Below are positions 44,656-54,697 of a stretch of DNA of 64,000 nucleotides, piece after piece (position 1 is the first letter of the stretch; each line of letters begins with the position of its first letter). The stretch is from Alteromonas pelagimontana. GTDB lineage: Bacteria > Pseudomonadota > Gammaproteobacteria > Enterobacterales > Alteromonadaceae. The notes under the pieces were generated by a model, which made no database searches, was not told the origin of the DNA, and saw only the letters and a list, made by a program, of their open reading frames with translations. The translations under genes were made by a program, and so were the position numbers. The stretch spans positions 1,736,001-1,800,000 of the forward strand of contig NZ_CP052766.1 in the NCBI RefSeq assembly GCF_002499975.2, in the 5' to 3' direction.

Positions 44656-46281
44656 ATGAAATTAAACATTCTACGAAAACTACAAATTCTCGCCTTAATC
44701 ATTGTAGTTATTTTCAGCGCGGCAATATTGGTTATGCGCTCAGCAAACAATGATGTTGCCAATCAGTTCACCCGCTTCCATCAGGAAGATTTTCAGGCAT
44801 TTTTAAATTTTGAGGAAGTCAAAGGGGTTCAGGTTGATACCACTTTAAGCATTAGAGGGTTACAAATTGCCTACTTGCTCGGGCTCAACGACCAAATTCG
44901 CGAGTACCGCAGTGCCATTCAAACCAATAATCGCACTACACCTCAGCTAATTAATGCGCTTAAAAACGCAGCCGCAACTGACAATATGGAGCGACTACGC
45001 GAACTTGAAGCCCTGGTTCTGGACTTTCAGAAAAAAGCCATGAGATTTGTTAACGCCATGGATTCAGCTGCAGATAACAAGGCCCCCTTTGATGTTTTTA
45101 AAGCCTTCGTTGACAGCTATGACGCGCTTTCCGCATTTTTTATTGAGTATGAGCAGTACTTAAATGAATCCGCCAATGCTACACAAGAGAACATCAATGA
45201 AGCCATCAGCAGCGCAGATATGGTCTTCTACATAGGCATGATATTGGCACTACTGATATCAGCGGCGCTGAGCCAGTATATCGCCAATGGCATTAACCGC
45301 GGTATTCAGGCACTAAAAGACACGGCGCTCAGACTGGCCGACGGCGATTTGCTCACCCGCGCGCAGATAGAAAGTCATGATGAACTGTTGGAGTTAGGCG
45401 AAGCCCTCAACTTAACCATTGAACGCCTGCGCAGGACTATCACTACCATTCAAAGTTCCAGTGAAGTTGTCACTGCGAACAGCAATACCGTAATGCAATA
45501 TAATGGTGAAGTGAAAGCCAGTGCCGATGAAATTACTAGTAATACCAATCAGGCCGCAGCCGCTATCGAAGAAATGTCGCTAACCAGTCAAAATATTGCT
45601 GAAAATATCAATAATACTGCAGTTGCAGCAGAGGAAATCAATCGTGTCGCGACGGCCTGTCTTTCTGCATCCAATGAATCCGTTGCCGAAATCGACACCT
45701 TACTGGCCTCTTTTACCGCTACGGTGACAACGGTAGAACAGCTTAAAGCACAAACCGATAGCATTAACCGAATCCTTGAGGTAATTAAAGCTATTGCCGG
45801 GCAAACGAATTTGCTGGCTCTGAATGCTGCTATTGAGGCTGCGCGTGCAGGCGAGCAAGGCCGAGGCTTTGCAGTGGTTGCCGATGAAGTCAGACAGTTG
45901 GCGCAACGTTCTCACAACTCAGTTAGTGAAATTGAAACCTTGCTTAGCAATCTGGTGGCGGCGGGTGACTCTGCGTCATCACAAATGGAGCAAAGCAATG
46001 CCATCGCTAACAATCTGAATCAGCGCATTGAGGTTTCCAATGAACTCATGGCCGAAATTCAAACAAAGGTTTCCGGCGTAAACCATCAAGCGCAGGAAAT
46101 CGCATCTGCCGCGGAAGAGCAAAGTTCGGTTGTGCTAGAAATCAGTAAAAACATGCACAGTATCAAGCTGCTGGTAGATAAAAATCCTGAAACGGTAAAT
46201 ACCTCAAATAAAAAGAGTGAGGAAATGAAGCAGTCAGCGAATCAGGTGAATAAACAACTTATGACTTTTCGGTTGCAATAA
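44656..46281 (+). CDS. Methyl-accepting chemotaxis protein
   Basis: A 541-residue chemoreceptor with a transmembrane helix at about 9-28, a periplasmic helical ligand-binding region (28-189), a second helix at about 190-208, a HAMP domain (about 209-262) and the cytoplasmic signalling hairpin whose conserved tip is at about 375-420 ('[20 protein letters not shown]'). The N-terminal sensor has no recognised motif and looks like a four-helix bundle. No C-terminal CheR-binding pentapeptide is seen. The stop is only two bases before the next gene, a Tsx-like porin, so the two are almost certainly co-transcribed. Confidence 0.9.
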   Translation: MKLNILRKLQILALIIVVIFSAAILVMRSANNDVANQFTRFHQEDFQAFLNFEEVKGVQVDTTLSIRGLQIAYLLGLNDQIREYRSAIQTNNRTTPQLINALKNAAATDNMERLRELEALVLDFQKKAMRFVNAMDSAADNKAPFDVFKAFVDSYDALSAFFIEYEQYLNESANATQENINEAISSADMVFYIGMILALLISAALSQYIANGINRGIQALKDTALRLADGDLLTRAQIESHDELLELGEALNLTIERLRRTITTIQSSSEVVTANSNTVMQYNGEVKASADEITSNTNQAAAAIEEMSLTSQNIAENINNTAVAAEEINRVATACLSASNESVAEIDTLLASFTATVTTVEQLKAQTDSINRILEVIKAIAGQTNLLALNAAIEAARAGEQGRGFAVVADEVRQLAQRSHNSVSEIETLLSNLVAAGDSASSQMEQSNAIANNLNQRIEVSNELMAEIQTKVSGVNHQAQEIASAAEEQSSVVLEISKNMHSIKLLVDKNPETVNTSNKKSEEMKQSANQVNKQLMTFRLQ

Positions 46282-46283
46282 TC

Positions 46284-46988
46284 ATGATACGTTTAACTGC
46301 TCTTCTTTTTCTAACCGCCTGCCAGCTATGGTCGCCAATAGTTAAGGCGGCTACCAACTGGACGGACGCTTCGCTCACTTACCTTAATGGGAATAACTAT
46401 GAGTTAGGTGATAACCAGCGCCAGGTCTTGACGCTGGAGTACGCAAGTGGCGCAAGTTGGGGCGATAACTTTATTTTTGTTGACCGACTGGAATCAAGCG
46501 ATGGCAATCACGCCACCTATGTGGAAGCCAATCCGCGCATTCGTTTATTTGCCTTTGACAGTGCTGTAGTTAAGAACCTTTATTTTACTCCCACTGGCGA
46601 ATTCGGTGATGAAACAAACTGGTTATACGGTTTGGGAACCGATTTAGCGTTGCCGCATTTTCGCTATGCGAAACTCAGCGTTTATTATAAAGATAATGGC
46701 AATGGCGCGACCAACGAACAGGCGACACTCGCCTTCGCTGTGCCATTTTTAGAGAATTTTCTGTATGACGGTTTTGTCGATATCATGAGCGCCTATCGAC
46801 GCAATGACGGCCTGATGTCATCCAGTCAGTTTAATGCCACTACACAACTTAAATATAATCTGGATCGCCATTTCAACCTTTCTACCCGCCTGTATGTGGG
46901 GATAGAATATGTCTACTGGAATAATAAATTCGGCGTTAGTGGCGTTAACGAGCGCAATGTGAATTTTTTGCTTAAATACCATTTTTAA
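46284..46988 (+). CDS. Tsx/OmpK-family outer membrane channel
   Basis: A 234-residue protein with a signal peptide (cleavage after 'PIVKA') and a beta barrel that ends with phenylalanine. 'WTDASLTYLNGNNYE', 'LTLEYASGASWGDNFIFVDR' and 'YVGIEYVYWNNKFGV' are characteristic of the nucleoside-specific channel family Tsx/OmpK. It probably admits nucleosides or similar small molecules across the outer membrane. Two bases separate it from the chemoreceptor gene. Substrate and co-function are inferred. Confidence 0.85.
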   Translation: MIRLTALLFLTACQLWSPIVKAATNWTDASLTYLNGNNYELGDNQRQVLTLEYASGASWGDNFIFVDRLESSDGNHATYVEANPRIRLFAFDSAVVKNLYFTPTGEFGDETNWLYGLGTDLALPHFRYAKLSVYYKDNGNGATNEQATLAFAVPFLENFLYDGFVDIMSAYRRNDGLMSSSQFNATTQLKYNLDRHFNLSTRLYVGIEYVYWNNKFGVSGVNERNVNFLLKYHF

Positions 46989-47261
46989 TCGGATTGATTG
47001 TGGATTCCGGTGCTTGCTCTACGAGCGTTAGCAAGAGAGGTGGTATTTCTTTGTTGTGAACCTTTTATTTTTATAGCTACACGGCTCGTTTGCTATGTTG
47101 TACTGATGTGATCACCCGGGGAGGCTAACGGTAAAACTGGAAAGCCATTTGGACAGCATTTGCCCCACCAAATCCCAATACAGATATAAACTTAATCCGG
47201 CGGCGTTTTAGTAGCGCCGGTTTAATTTCTAGAATTGTTATAAATTCAATTTCTTGTTACT

Positions 47262-47440
47262 ATTTTCCCCTTCGTTGGGGAGTAGCCTGTTTCCATAATT
47301 TTTGGAAAAGTTCGTATCAACATAATTGGTCATCCGGCCATGGTACGAACACCTCTCGGTTGGCGAGACCATCGATATTTCCATGCCTAAGGTCAGGCGT
47401 GTGGATTATCGTGGACTCAATATGCCTGACCGGAGTAAAT
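47262..47440 (+). promoter_or_regulatory. yybP-ykoY (Mn2+) riboswitch leader of mntP
   Basis: The leader begins with a stem around 'CCCCTTCGTTGGGGAGTAGC' at 47267-47286 and contains the hallmark GGGGAGTAG. Further on come 'GGCGAGACCATCGATA' and a pairing CATGCCTAAGG...CCTGACC arrangement. These are the conserved blocks of yybP-ykoY motifs. Placement directly before a manganese exporter gene supports it. The last part ends just before the gene's ribosome binding site, so translational or transcriptional control is possible. Exact boundaries are approximate. Confidence 0.75.
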
Positions 47441-47446
47441 TTACGG

Positions 47447-48007
47447 ATGAACATCCCCGCTCTCATTCTTCTAGCGTTTGCCATGTCTACTGATGCATTT
47501 GCCGCTTCGATTGGCAAAGGTGTCAAAATTAAAAAGCCACGTCTTGGATATGCCCTTAAGATAGGTCTGACTTTTGGCGTTGTCGAAGCGATAACACCTG
47601 TCATCGGTTGGTGGATAGGAAGCGTTGCGTCTTCTTATGTTGAAGAGTGGGATCATTGGGTAGCCCTTGTTTTATTGGGTGGGCTGGGCGCTCATATGAT
47701 CTATGAAAGCCTGAACTCTGACAAAGAAGATGAAATAAAGACTAAAAAACAGTCCTTTGCTTTAGTTATATTAACTGCTTTTGGAACAAGCATTGATGCT
47801 ATGGCAGTAGGCGTAAGTCTGGCATTCATTGATGTGAGCATCGGTATTGCAGCGACGCTGATTGGTATCGCAACTTTTACAATGGTAACCATCGGCGTAA
47901 TGTTAGGCAGTGCTTTAGGTTCCATCATTGGAAAAAGAGCTGAGACACTCGGAGGAGTCATTCTTATTTTGGTTGGTGTGTGGATATTTCTCAGTCATGT
48001 TCTTTAG
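47447..48007 (+). CDS. mntP: Manganese efflux pump MntP
   Basis: The 186-residue protein has six membrane helices in two repeated halves, each with the family's Asp motif: 'LAFAMSTDAFAASIGKG' near the start and 'FGTSIDAMAVGVSLAF' in the second half. These are the paired conserved sites of the MntP (YebN) exporter. It removes excess Mn2+ from the cytoplasm. The start ATG 47447 follows GGAG; the frame is open 87 bases further upstream, but that portion is the riboswitch. The leader shows the matching Mn2+ riboswitch. Confidence 0.93.
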   Translation: MNIPALILLAFAMSTDAFAASIGKGVKIKKPRLGYALKIGLTFGVVEAITPVIGWWIGSVASSYVEEWDHWVALVLLGGLGAHMIYESLNSDKEDEIKTKKQSFALVILTAFGTSIDAMAVGVSLAFIDVSIGIAATLIGIATFTMVTIGVMLGSALGSIIGKRAETLGGVILILVGVWIFLSHVL

Positions 48008-48229
48008 GTTATTAAGAATATAAAACAACCAATTAATTCTTAACGTCAATAAAGCGGTCGCCATTTTCGTTGTATTGGCGGGCTTTTGCAATGCATAGCG
48101 CTCATCCATTGCGAAGCCAGGCTCTGCGCCCCCAGAGGCCGATATCCAGCCTTTCCAGATACTCTCTGTTAGTATTAATCCAGCCCGCGGTTGTCATCGT
48201 CAGGACCAAACTTCTTTTCTGACAAACAT

Positions 48230-48266
48230 AAAAAAAGCTGGCAGCGTGGTGCGCTGTCAGCTTTTG
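48230..48266. terminator. Bidirectional terminator between mntP and DUF885 gene
   Basis: AAAAGCTGGCAGCG pairs with CGCTGTCAGCTTTT with one mismatch (G-T). A-rich on the left and T-rich on the right, so it can terminate both mntP (plus) and the DUF885 gene (minus, stop 48286). It is about 220 bases after mntP. Confidence 0.75.
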
Positions 48267-48285
48267 CAAAGTTAATGCTGTAGGA

Positions 48286-50109
48286 TCAGGCTTTTTTGCT
48301 GTCTATCCAGCGATTAATTTTGGTTTCAAGAATGGGTAATGGTAGGGCGCCTGTTCCCAGAACCTGCTCGTGAAATGCTTTGATATCGAACTTTTTGCCC
48401 AAAGCCTTCTCGGCTTTTTTGCGTAACTCCTGAATTTTCAAAGCTCCTACTTTGTAAGCCAGAGCTTGTGACGGAATGGCAATATAACGCTCTACTTCAG
48501 CAACCACCTCGGTTCGCGTCATGCCGGAGTTCTCCAGCATAAACTCAATGGCTTGATCGCGGCTCCATCCTTTGGCGTGAATACCCGTGTCCACCACCAG
48601 ACGCATAGCGCGCAATTGCTCATCCTGAAGCGTGCCGTAGCGGTTCCAGGGGTCATCAAAAAAGCCCATTTCGTAGCCCAGAGTTTCAGAATAAAGTGCC
48701 CATCCTTCAACATAGGCGGTGTTTCCGCCAAATCGCATGAAGGCGGGTAGTGCGTCATTTTCCTGGGCAAGACTGATTTGGAAGTGATGGCCTGGCGCCC
48801 CTTCATGCAAATAAAGCGTCACATTACCTGTTGTTAAGCGACTGGGTAAGTCGTAGGCATTGAAGTAAAAGGTGCCTGGACGAGAACCATCCGGCGCACC
48901 TGACTGGTAAGAGCCGCCGGCACTAAACTGCTCAATAGCCGGGTCATAAGGTTCAATTTCCAGCGATGTCTTAGGTAATAAGGAGAAATAATTGCCAATT
49001 TTTTCATCCACTTCACGGCCAATACGGTAGTATTCCTGAGTCAGCGCTTCCCGGCTTTTGGGTTTGAATTTTGGATCGGTACGCACATAGTCAAAAAATT
49101 CTTTTAGCGTGCCATCAAAGTCGACTTCTTCCATGATTTGCAGCATATCCGCTTTAATGCGTTTAACTTCCTGCATTCCTAAATTATGCAGATAGTCCGG
49201 GCTAAGCGGTAGTGTGGTGGTTTCTTCTATCAATTGCTGATATAGCGCTTTGCCGCCTTTCATATCGCTTAAACCGATAGTTTCACGAGCCACCGGCAAA
49301 TATTCATCCCGTAGAAAGTTACGCATACGTTCCGTCGAATCATAGATAGCCTGGGTTGCAACTTCATATTGCTTTGTTAACCGGGCTTTTTCATCAGCGC
49401 TAAAATCTTGCGGAAGCTTTTCTACCGGACCCCAGAACTGCGACTCTTTCATCGGGATCGACAACTGTTTGTCCAGCTGTTTAATCACGCGGTCAATTGT
49501 TAAATGCGTTTCGAGAACGCCACTTTTCATACCTTCACGGAATCGCTCAATCGCCCTATCGTTAATAGCAATATAGTCCTTGTGGCGAGAGAGATTGTTT
49601 TCGTAGTCCTCGACAGTCTTAAATGGCGCAGCGCCTCTACCACTGGCAAACGTCGGGTAAAAAGTATGAAAGCCACTGAAGTGATTGACCGGGCGCACTT
49701 CAGTAAGTGCACGAATTTCGTCAGTTGTACTTTTTAGCGCTTGCTCTTGATTATACTTAAAAACATCGTATGCCAGTTTGTCCGTTTCATTGAGTTTAGC
49801 GCGATCGATTTGCTCAAGCTTCGCGATATTCAGCAGCGTATCTGTACGCGACGCAATCGAATGGGCGTCAGTAAAGTAATCGCCAAGCTGATCGGCTCTG
49901 CGCATGTCACCGCGAAACAAGCCGTAAATCGGGTTAAGCGCCAGATGGCGCTCATCTGCCTCAGCAAATAACGTAAACAGCCGGTCATGCTCGCTTTGTT
50001 GCTGCTGCGCAGCGTTCGCCGTATTTTTTGTCTGAGCGTCAGCCATCACTGGCATAGCCGTTTGCGTTAAAACCGCACTGCTAATTAATAAAGTTCGAAG
50101 TAAATTCAC
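48286..50109 (-). CDS. DUF885 family exported peptidase-like protein
   Basis: The 607-residue protein has a signal peptide ('AVLTQTAMPVMADAQ') and the DUF885 architecture. The hallmark HEGAPGHHFQ lies at 435-444, where H435-E436 and the later H441 fit a thermolysin-like zinc site. Family members have been described as carboxypeptidase-like proteins, but most are uncharacterised. Length is typical. It is transcribed divergently from the TonB receptor gene at 50394, with 284 bases between the starts, and the same region may control both. Convergent with mntP. Confidence 0.85.
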   Translation of the reverse strand: MNLLRTLLISSAVLTQTAMPVMADAQTKNTANAAQQQQSEHDRLFTLFAEADERHLALNPIYGLFRGDMRRADQLGDYFTDAHSIASRTDTLLNIAKLEQIDRAKLNETDKLAYDVFKYNQEQALKSTTDEIRALTEVRPVNHFSGFHTFYPTFASGRGAAPFKTVEDYENNLSRHKDYIAINDRAIERFREGMKSGVLETHLTIDRVIKQLDKQLSIPMKESQFWGPVEKLPQDFSADEKARLTKQYEVATQAIYDSTERMRNFLRDEYLPVARETIGLSDMKGGKALYQQLIEETTTLPLSPDYLHNLGMQEVKRIKADMLQIMEEVDFDGTLKEFFDYVRTDPKFKPKSREALTQEYYRIGREVDEKIGNYFSLLPKTSLEIEPYDPAIEQFSAGGSYQSGAPDGSRPGTFYFNAYDLPSRLTTGNVTLYLHEGAPGHHFQISLAQENDALPAFMRFGGNTAYVEGWALYSETLGYEMGFFDDPWNRYGTLQDEQLRAMRLVVDTGIHAKGWSRDQAIEFMLENSGMTRTEVVAEVERYIAIPSQALAYKVGALKIQELRKKAEKALGKKFDIKAFHEQVLGTGALPLPILETKINRWIDSKKA

Positions 50110-50393
50110 TGTTTCTCCCTAAACGCTCAGGTAATTTAAGCATGGATAAAAACTGATATTAGCCTGTTACCCTGCCGGAGTCGATCTAATGACATTGCGC
50201 CTCTAGGCCGCGTTGAGAGGAAACAGAACTTTACACCCGCCATTTTTTCCATTGCATCTCACGTCTGCCGCGACTGTCATAAAAACTTCATAACTTTCTC
50301 TGTCCGCTTTTCTGAGTATTTGGCTCTTTAGTGGTGTTACCTGAGCTCACTGGTACACCCAAAATCAATGCACATACATTACCTGGAACGCAC

Positions 50394-53084
50394 ATGAAAA
50401 AGAGTTTTAACAAAACCACATTATCACTCGCCATGGTTGGAATTATTGCCAACATGGGTACCGCCGCGGCTCAACAGACTGCCGCCACAAACACTGCTAA
50501 CGATGATATGGAAGTCATTGAAATAAAATCTTTTCGCGGGTCGCTTATTCGCGCAAAAGATTTAAAACGCGATGCCATGGTGTCGCGAGACAGCATTCTT
50601 GCCGAAGATATTGCCGACTTTCCAGATTTAAACCTGGCCGACTCGCTACAGCGTGTACCCGGTATCACCATTACCCGTGAAGCGGGTGAAGGCCGTCAGA
50701 TTTCATTGCGCGGATTGGGCCCCGACTTCACTCGCGTACAAGTAAATGGTATGGAAGCCATGGGCACTTCTGCTTCGCCTATGGATGCAAAAGGTGGCGT
50801 TAGCCGTAGCCGCAGTTTCGACTTCAACGTTTTTGCCTCTGAGTTGTTTAACCGAATTGATGTATACAAAACCTACTCTGCCGATCAGGAAGAAGGTGGT
50901 ATCGGCGGTACCGTTGGCCTTTATACAGCAAAACCCTTTGACTACGACGGCCTGAAAGGAGCTGTCTCGGTACGTGGCGGTTACAATGATAACAGCGAAG
51001 AAACCGACCCTCGGATGGCAGGCCTGCTATCGAACACCTGGGGCAACTTTGGTGCGCTGGTGTCGGTCGCCTACAGCGAGCGTAACACTACCGAATTTGG
51101 TACCAATACCACCCGCTGGCGCCAGGAAGGCGGTAAAGTTGCCGCGGATCCGACAGATACTGAACTACAGGCGGAGCTGGATTCCGGTGAACTATGGTTT
51201 CCGCGCGGCCATCGCTCTTCTTTATGGAACAACGAACAAAAACGACTGGGTATAACGGCAGCCCTGCAGTATAAGCCTAATGATGATGTCAGTGTAACCC
51301 TTGATATTATGCATGCAAACCTGGAAAACAATCAAAATGAGCACCATTCTGCGGTTAAAGACAACAGCGTAGTTAACGCACTGGAATGGGTGGAAAACAA
51401 CGGCCAGAAAGAGGTAGTTTTTGCTGACTATGCGGATGCGACCTGGCGTAACGAGAACAGCCAACGCTATAACGAATCCACTTTTGATCAGTACACGTTG
51501 ACCCTGGACTGGTCGTTAACCAGCGCGTTAAGTGTGAGTGCGCTGATAGGCACCAGTTCTTCAGATTTCGATCAGCCCGAAGTCATTAAAACCAATATCC
51601 ACGCTCAGGAAAAAGTAAATATTCTGACGGACTTCCGCAACGATCGCTTCTACGGCGAAAGTTCCTCACCTGATTTTGATGTCACTGACATCGCGGGCTT
51701 TGAAACTAAAGATATTTATCTACAGGAAGACTACATTACTAACGATTTCGATAATGCGAAAGTGGACTTCACTTATTTAATTGGCGATACCGGCGAACTG
51801 ACCTTTGGCGCCAACTATAAGAAGTTCGAAAATTCTTCTTATCAACTAACGCAAAGTAATGCGCAGAATATTGCTACTGCCAATACCGGCAATCTGGTCC
51901 TCTCCCCCGAACTAACTGAAGTATTTACTCAACACCCGGACGCTAGCTGGATCCAAAGTGATCTGTCTGCGTTACTGGCTTTTTATGATTTAGATGGCTA
52001 TCGCATTGATGCCAGTGAAATAACGGCGAACGACAAGTCACCGGTAACCGAAGAAACCATTGCACTCTACACCCAATATGGTTGGGAAACCGAAGTGGCA
52101 GGTAAGCCATTACGGGTAAGTGCGGGACTGCGTTATTTTGAAACAGAAATCACCGCTGCGGGCACTTCGGACGGCCTGGATGTTGAAACGTCGCGTACCT
52201 ATTCTGACGTGCTGCCTGCGTTGAATCTGGTTTATGAACTTACCGATGATTTTATCTGGCGTTTTGGTGCCAGTAAGAACGTGACACGTCCTTCATTGGG
52301 TGCGGTAAGTTACAATGTGTCGGTATCGCAAACTTCCGGCGACGCCATCACCAGTGTCACCATGGGAAATCCAACGCTGGAGCCGTTTGAATCCACCAAC
52401 CTGGATACGGCAGTTGAGTGGTATTTTGAAGAAGTAGGCTATGTCGCCGCTGCCCTTTTTTATAAAGATATCGATAACTTTATCGTTAATACCACTACGG
52501 AGGTGGTGTATTCCTCGCTGGGTCTGCCTGCCGAACTGTTACCGGTAGATAAAACCGTCGACAGCATCTTTTATCTGCAGCGTCCGCAAAACATGGACGC
52601 CTCGACCATCAAAGGTGTTGAACTTACCTTTTCACGGGATCTAGATTTTCTGCCGGCTCCTTTTGATAATTTAGGCGTTATTGCCAACTACACCTATTCC
52701 GATGGTGACGCGCTGTATAGGAATATCTACGGTATTGAAGGTAACGATCAGAAGAAGCCCTTTACCGGGCTTTCTAAAGACAGCTATAACTTCACGCTGT
52801 ATTACGAAGAAGACAATTGGGGGGCGCGCGTTTCTGCGGCTTATCGCAGCCCTTACATTACCGGCGCTTCATCAAGCGGCGATCAGGATGAAAGTGGATA
52901 CCACAGCACAACCTATGTGGATTTTTCTGCGTTTTATCAAATTACCGACAATATTAAAGTCAGCCTGGAAGGCATTAATCTGACCGATGAAATAGAAGAA
53001 CTGTACAGCGATTCTCATGACCGCGCCTACAACACCACCACCAGTGGTTCTACCTATATGTTGGGGGTAACTGCGCAGTTCTAA
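50394..53084 (+). CDS. TonB-dependent receptor (TIGR01782-type), paralog of the one at 56172
   Basis: The 896-residue protein has a signal peptide ('LAMVGIIANMGTAAAQ'), a TonB box near residues 39-45 and a plug with 'AEDIADFPDLNLADSLQRVPG' and 'SLRGLGPDFTRVQVNGMEAM'. A barrel ends in 'TAQF'. It lacks the N-terminal signalling (STN) domain. Long identical stretches are shared with the receptor at 56172, so the two are duplicates. The ATG at 50394 is the first that keeps the signal (GGAAC ahead of it); a GTG at 50331 would add 21 residues. A terminator follows. Substrate unknown. Confidence 0.9.
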   Translation: MKKSFNKTTLSLAMVGIIANMGTAAAQQTAATNTANDDMEVIEIKSFRGSLIRAKDLKRDAMVSRDSILAEDIADFPDLNLADSLQRVPGITITREAGEGRQISLRGLGPDFTRVQVNGMEAMGTSASPMDAKGGVSRSRSFDFNVFASELFNRIDVYKTYSADQEEGGIGGTVGLYTAKPFDYDGLKGAVSVRGGYNDNSEETDPRMAGLLSNTWGNFGALVSVAYSERNTTEFGTNTTRWRQEGGKVAADPTDTELQAELDSGELWFPRGHRSSLWNNEQKRLGITAALQYKPNDDVSVTLDIMHANLENNQNEHHSAVKDNSVVNALEWVENNGQKEVVFADYADATWRNENSQRYNESTFDQYTLTLDWSLTSALSVSALIGTSSSDFDQPEVIKTNIHAQEKVNILTDFRNDRFYGESSSPDFDVTDIAGFETKDIYLQEDYITNDFDNAKVDFTYLIGDTGELTFGANYKKFENSSYQLTQSNAQNIATANTGNLVLSPELTEVFTQHPDASWIQSDLSALLAFYDLDGYRIDASEITANDKSPVTEETIALYTQYGWETEVAGKPLRVSAGLRYFETEITAAGTSDGLDVETSRTYSDVLPALNLVYELTDDFIWRFGASKNVTRPSLGAVSYNVSVSQTSGDAITSVTMGNPTLEPFESTNLDTAVEWYFEEVGYVAAALFYKDIDNFIVNTTTEVVYSSLGLPAELLPVDKTVDSIFYLQRPQNMDASTIKGVELTFSRDLDFLPAPFDNLGVIANYTYSDGDALYRNIYGIEGNDQKKPFTGLSKDSYNFTLYYEEDNWGARVSAAYRSPYITGASSSGDQDESGYHSTTYVDFSAFYQITDNIKVSLEGINLTDEIEELYSDSHDRAYNTTTSGSTYMLGVTAQF

Positions 53085-53102
53085 TCAACTGGCTGCCACG
53101 GT

Positions 53103-53127
53103 TCGGGCGTTTATGCGCCCGATTTTT
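53103..53127 (+). terminator. Rho-independent terminator after the first paralogous TonB receptor
   Basis: TCGGGCG and CGCCCGA form a perfect 7-bp stem with a TTTATG loop and five T following. It overlaps an ATG at 53113 in the frame of the next gene, which argues that translation of that gene starts at 53149 instead. Confidence 0.75.
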
Positions 53128-53148
53128 CTCGCTAACGGATATCTATAC

Positions 53149-54615
53149 ATGCAAAATTTTCATCAAGCTTTTATTGCCGCAATGGTGGCCTGCGCTATAG
53201 CAGGGTGTAGTAACACTCCTGATTCTTCATCAGAAAGCCTAATATTTAAGCCGCCCGGTACCCAACAGTGGCTTGCTGGCGACCACCATATTCATGGCAA
53301 ATACAGTGTAAAATGGAACTGGGATGATACGCCTCCTTCCCCCATTGTATTTGGTGATGCGCATTACTTTACTGCTTTGAATGCTCGCATGGCGGCGCTG
53401 CACGGGCTCGACTGGATGGTGACTACAGATCATGGCGGGCCGGGGCACAGCAGAGTTAATCTGGAACAAGCTTATCCGGAACTGGTAGCATCACGCAAAG
53501 CCATTCCGGGTATTCTACAGTTTTACGGTATGGAGTTTGACACGCCCGCCGCTCGGCACAGTACGCTTATCATTGCTCATGGCGAACAGGAAGCCGACCA
53601 AATGTATCAACTGGAAAAGCAGTTTAATCGACGGGAAATTTACCCTGATGAATCCCCTCGGGATACAGAAGATTTCATGCTGAAGGCGTTAACAGCGATG
53701 CAAAAAATGTCACCGCGCCCTTTGTTGTCAGCCAATCATCCAGCCCGGTTAACAACTGGTTTAGGCAAGTTTGATAAAGTTACCCCCCGGGAAATGCGCA
53801 ATTGGCAAGATACCGCCCCCGATGTATTTTCTGGAATGACAGCGATACCCGGCCATCAGGCCGCTACCATTAATCCGGATGGTTCGATAGATCCAACCAG
53901 CGCAAGAGCAGAATATAACGCCTATCCGACGTTAGGCGGTGCGGATCAAATGTCAGCCATTGTGGGAGGAGTGTGGGACAGCTTTTTAGGCGAAGGCCGC
54001 AAGTGGAGCGTTACTGCTGTGTCCGACAGTCATGCCCATTACACCGAAGGACGCACCGACTTCTGGCCGGGCGAATACGCTAAAACCTACGTTTATGCGG
54101 ATAAAAATTACGCTAGCGTGTTAGCTGGGCTAAAGCAGGGAAGGGTGTTTATTACCACCGGTGATCTGATCAATGAGCTATATGTATCGGTCACTCAGCC
54201 CGGCTCATCTGGGGCAGCAATAGGCGAAGAGCTGGCAGTTAAGCCCAACTTACCGGTTACCGTCACAATTGCCTTTCGCACGCCTGAAGCGCCGAATTAC
54301 CATGGCGATAACCCGGCAGTAGGCAGAGTCGATTTAATTATGGGTAATGTAAACGCCAATGCCGATTACGCCGCCACCAATCGCAATCCTACTAGCAAAG
54401 TAATAAAACGGTTCTATTCTCAGGACTGGCAAAAGCAAGGTCAATATCAGGTAACGTCTTTCAAGCTTGATAATATAGACCAGTCTGCGTACTTTCGTGT
54501 GAGAGGAACTAACCAGACTCAGGAGCTGGAACCCGCACCCGATCCTAAAGGAGAAGATCCCTGGCAGGATTTATGGTTCTACAGCAGCCCTTTATATTTG
54601 AAGTACCCATCATAA
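53149..54615 (+). CDS. PHP-domain (CehA/McbA-like) metallohydrolase lipoprotein
   Basis: The 488-residue product has a lipoprotein signal ('ACAIAGC', C20) and a PHP-type metal-binding domain. His residues in 'GDHHIHGKYS' (H46, H47, H49), D94-H95 in 'TTDHGG', and a late 'DSHAHYTEG' are the usual ligands. This matches CehA/McbA family hydrolases, some of which cleave carbamates or phosphoesters. A beta-sandwich region follows from about 340. It sits between two TonB receptor genes and ahead of the sigma factor, so it probably processes the imported substrate. Start 53149 is favoured over 53113, which lies in a terminator hairpin. Confidence 0.8.
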   Translation: MQNFHQAFIAAMVACAIAGCSNTPDSSSESLIFKPPGTQQWLAGDHHIHGKYSVKWNWDDTPPSPIVFGDAHYFTALNARMAALHGLDWMVTTDHGGPGHSRVNLEQAYPELVASRKAIPGILQFYGMEFDTPAARHSTLIIAHGEQEADQMYQLEKQFNRREIYPDESPRDTEDFMLKALTAMQKMSPRPLLSANHPARLTTGLGKFDKVTPREMRNWQDTAPDVFSGMTAIPGHQAATINPDGSIDPTSARAEYNAYPTLGGADQMSAIVGGVWDSFLGEGRKWSVTAVSDSHAHYTEGRTDFWPGEYAKTYVYADKNYASVLAGLKQGRVFITTGDLINELYVSVTQPGSSGAAIGEELAVKPNLPVTVTIAFRTPEAPNYHGDNPAVGRVDLIMGNVNANADYAATNRNPTSKVIKRFYSQDWQKQGQYQVTSFKLDNIDQSAYFRVRGTNQTQELEPAPDPKGEDPWQDLWFYSSPLYLKYPS

Positions 54616-54697
54616 AAAAGCGTGTGCGCCATATGACTGTAACATTTGTCGGATAAAATGAGGGAGTTTCATCCACCATGTTGTAAGCAATTGCGCA

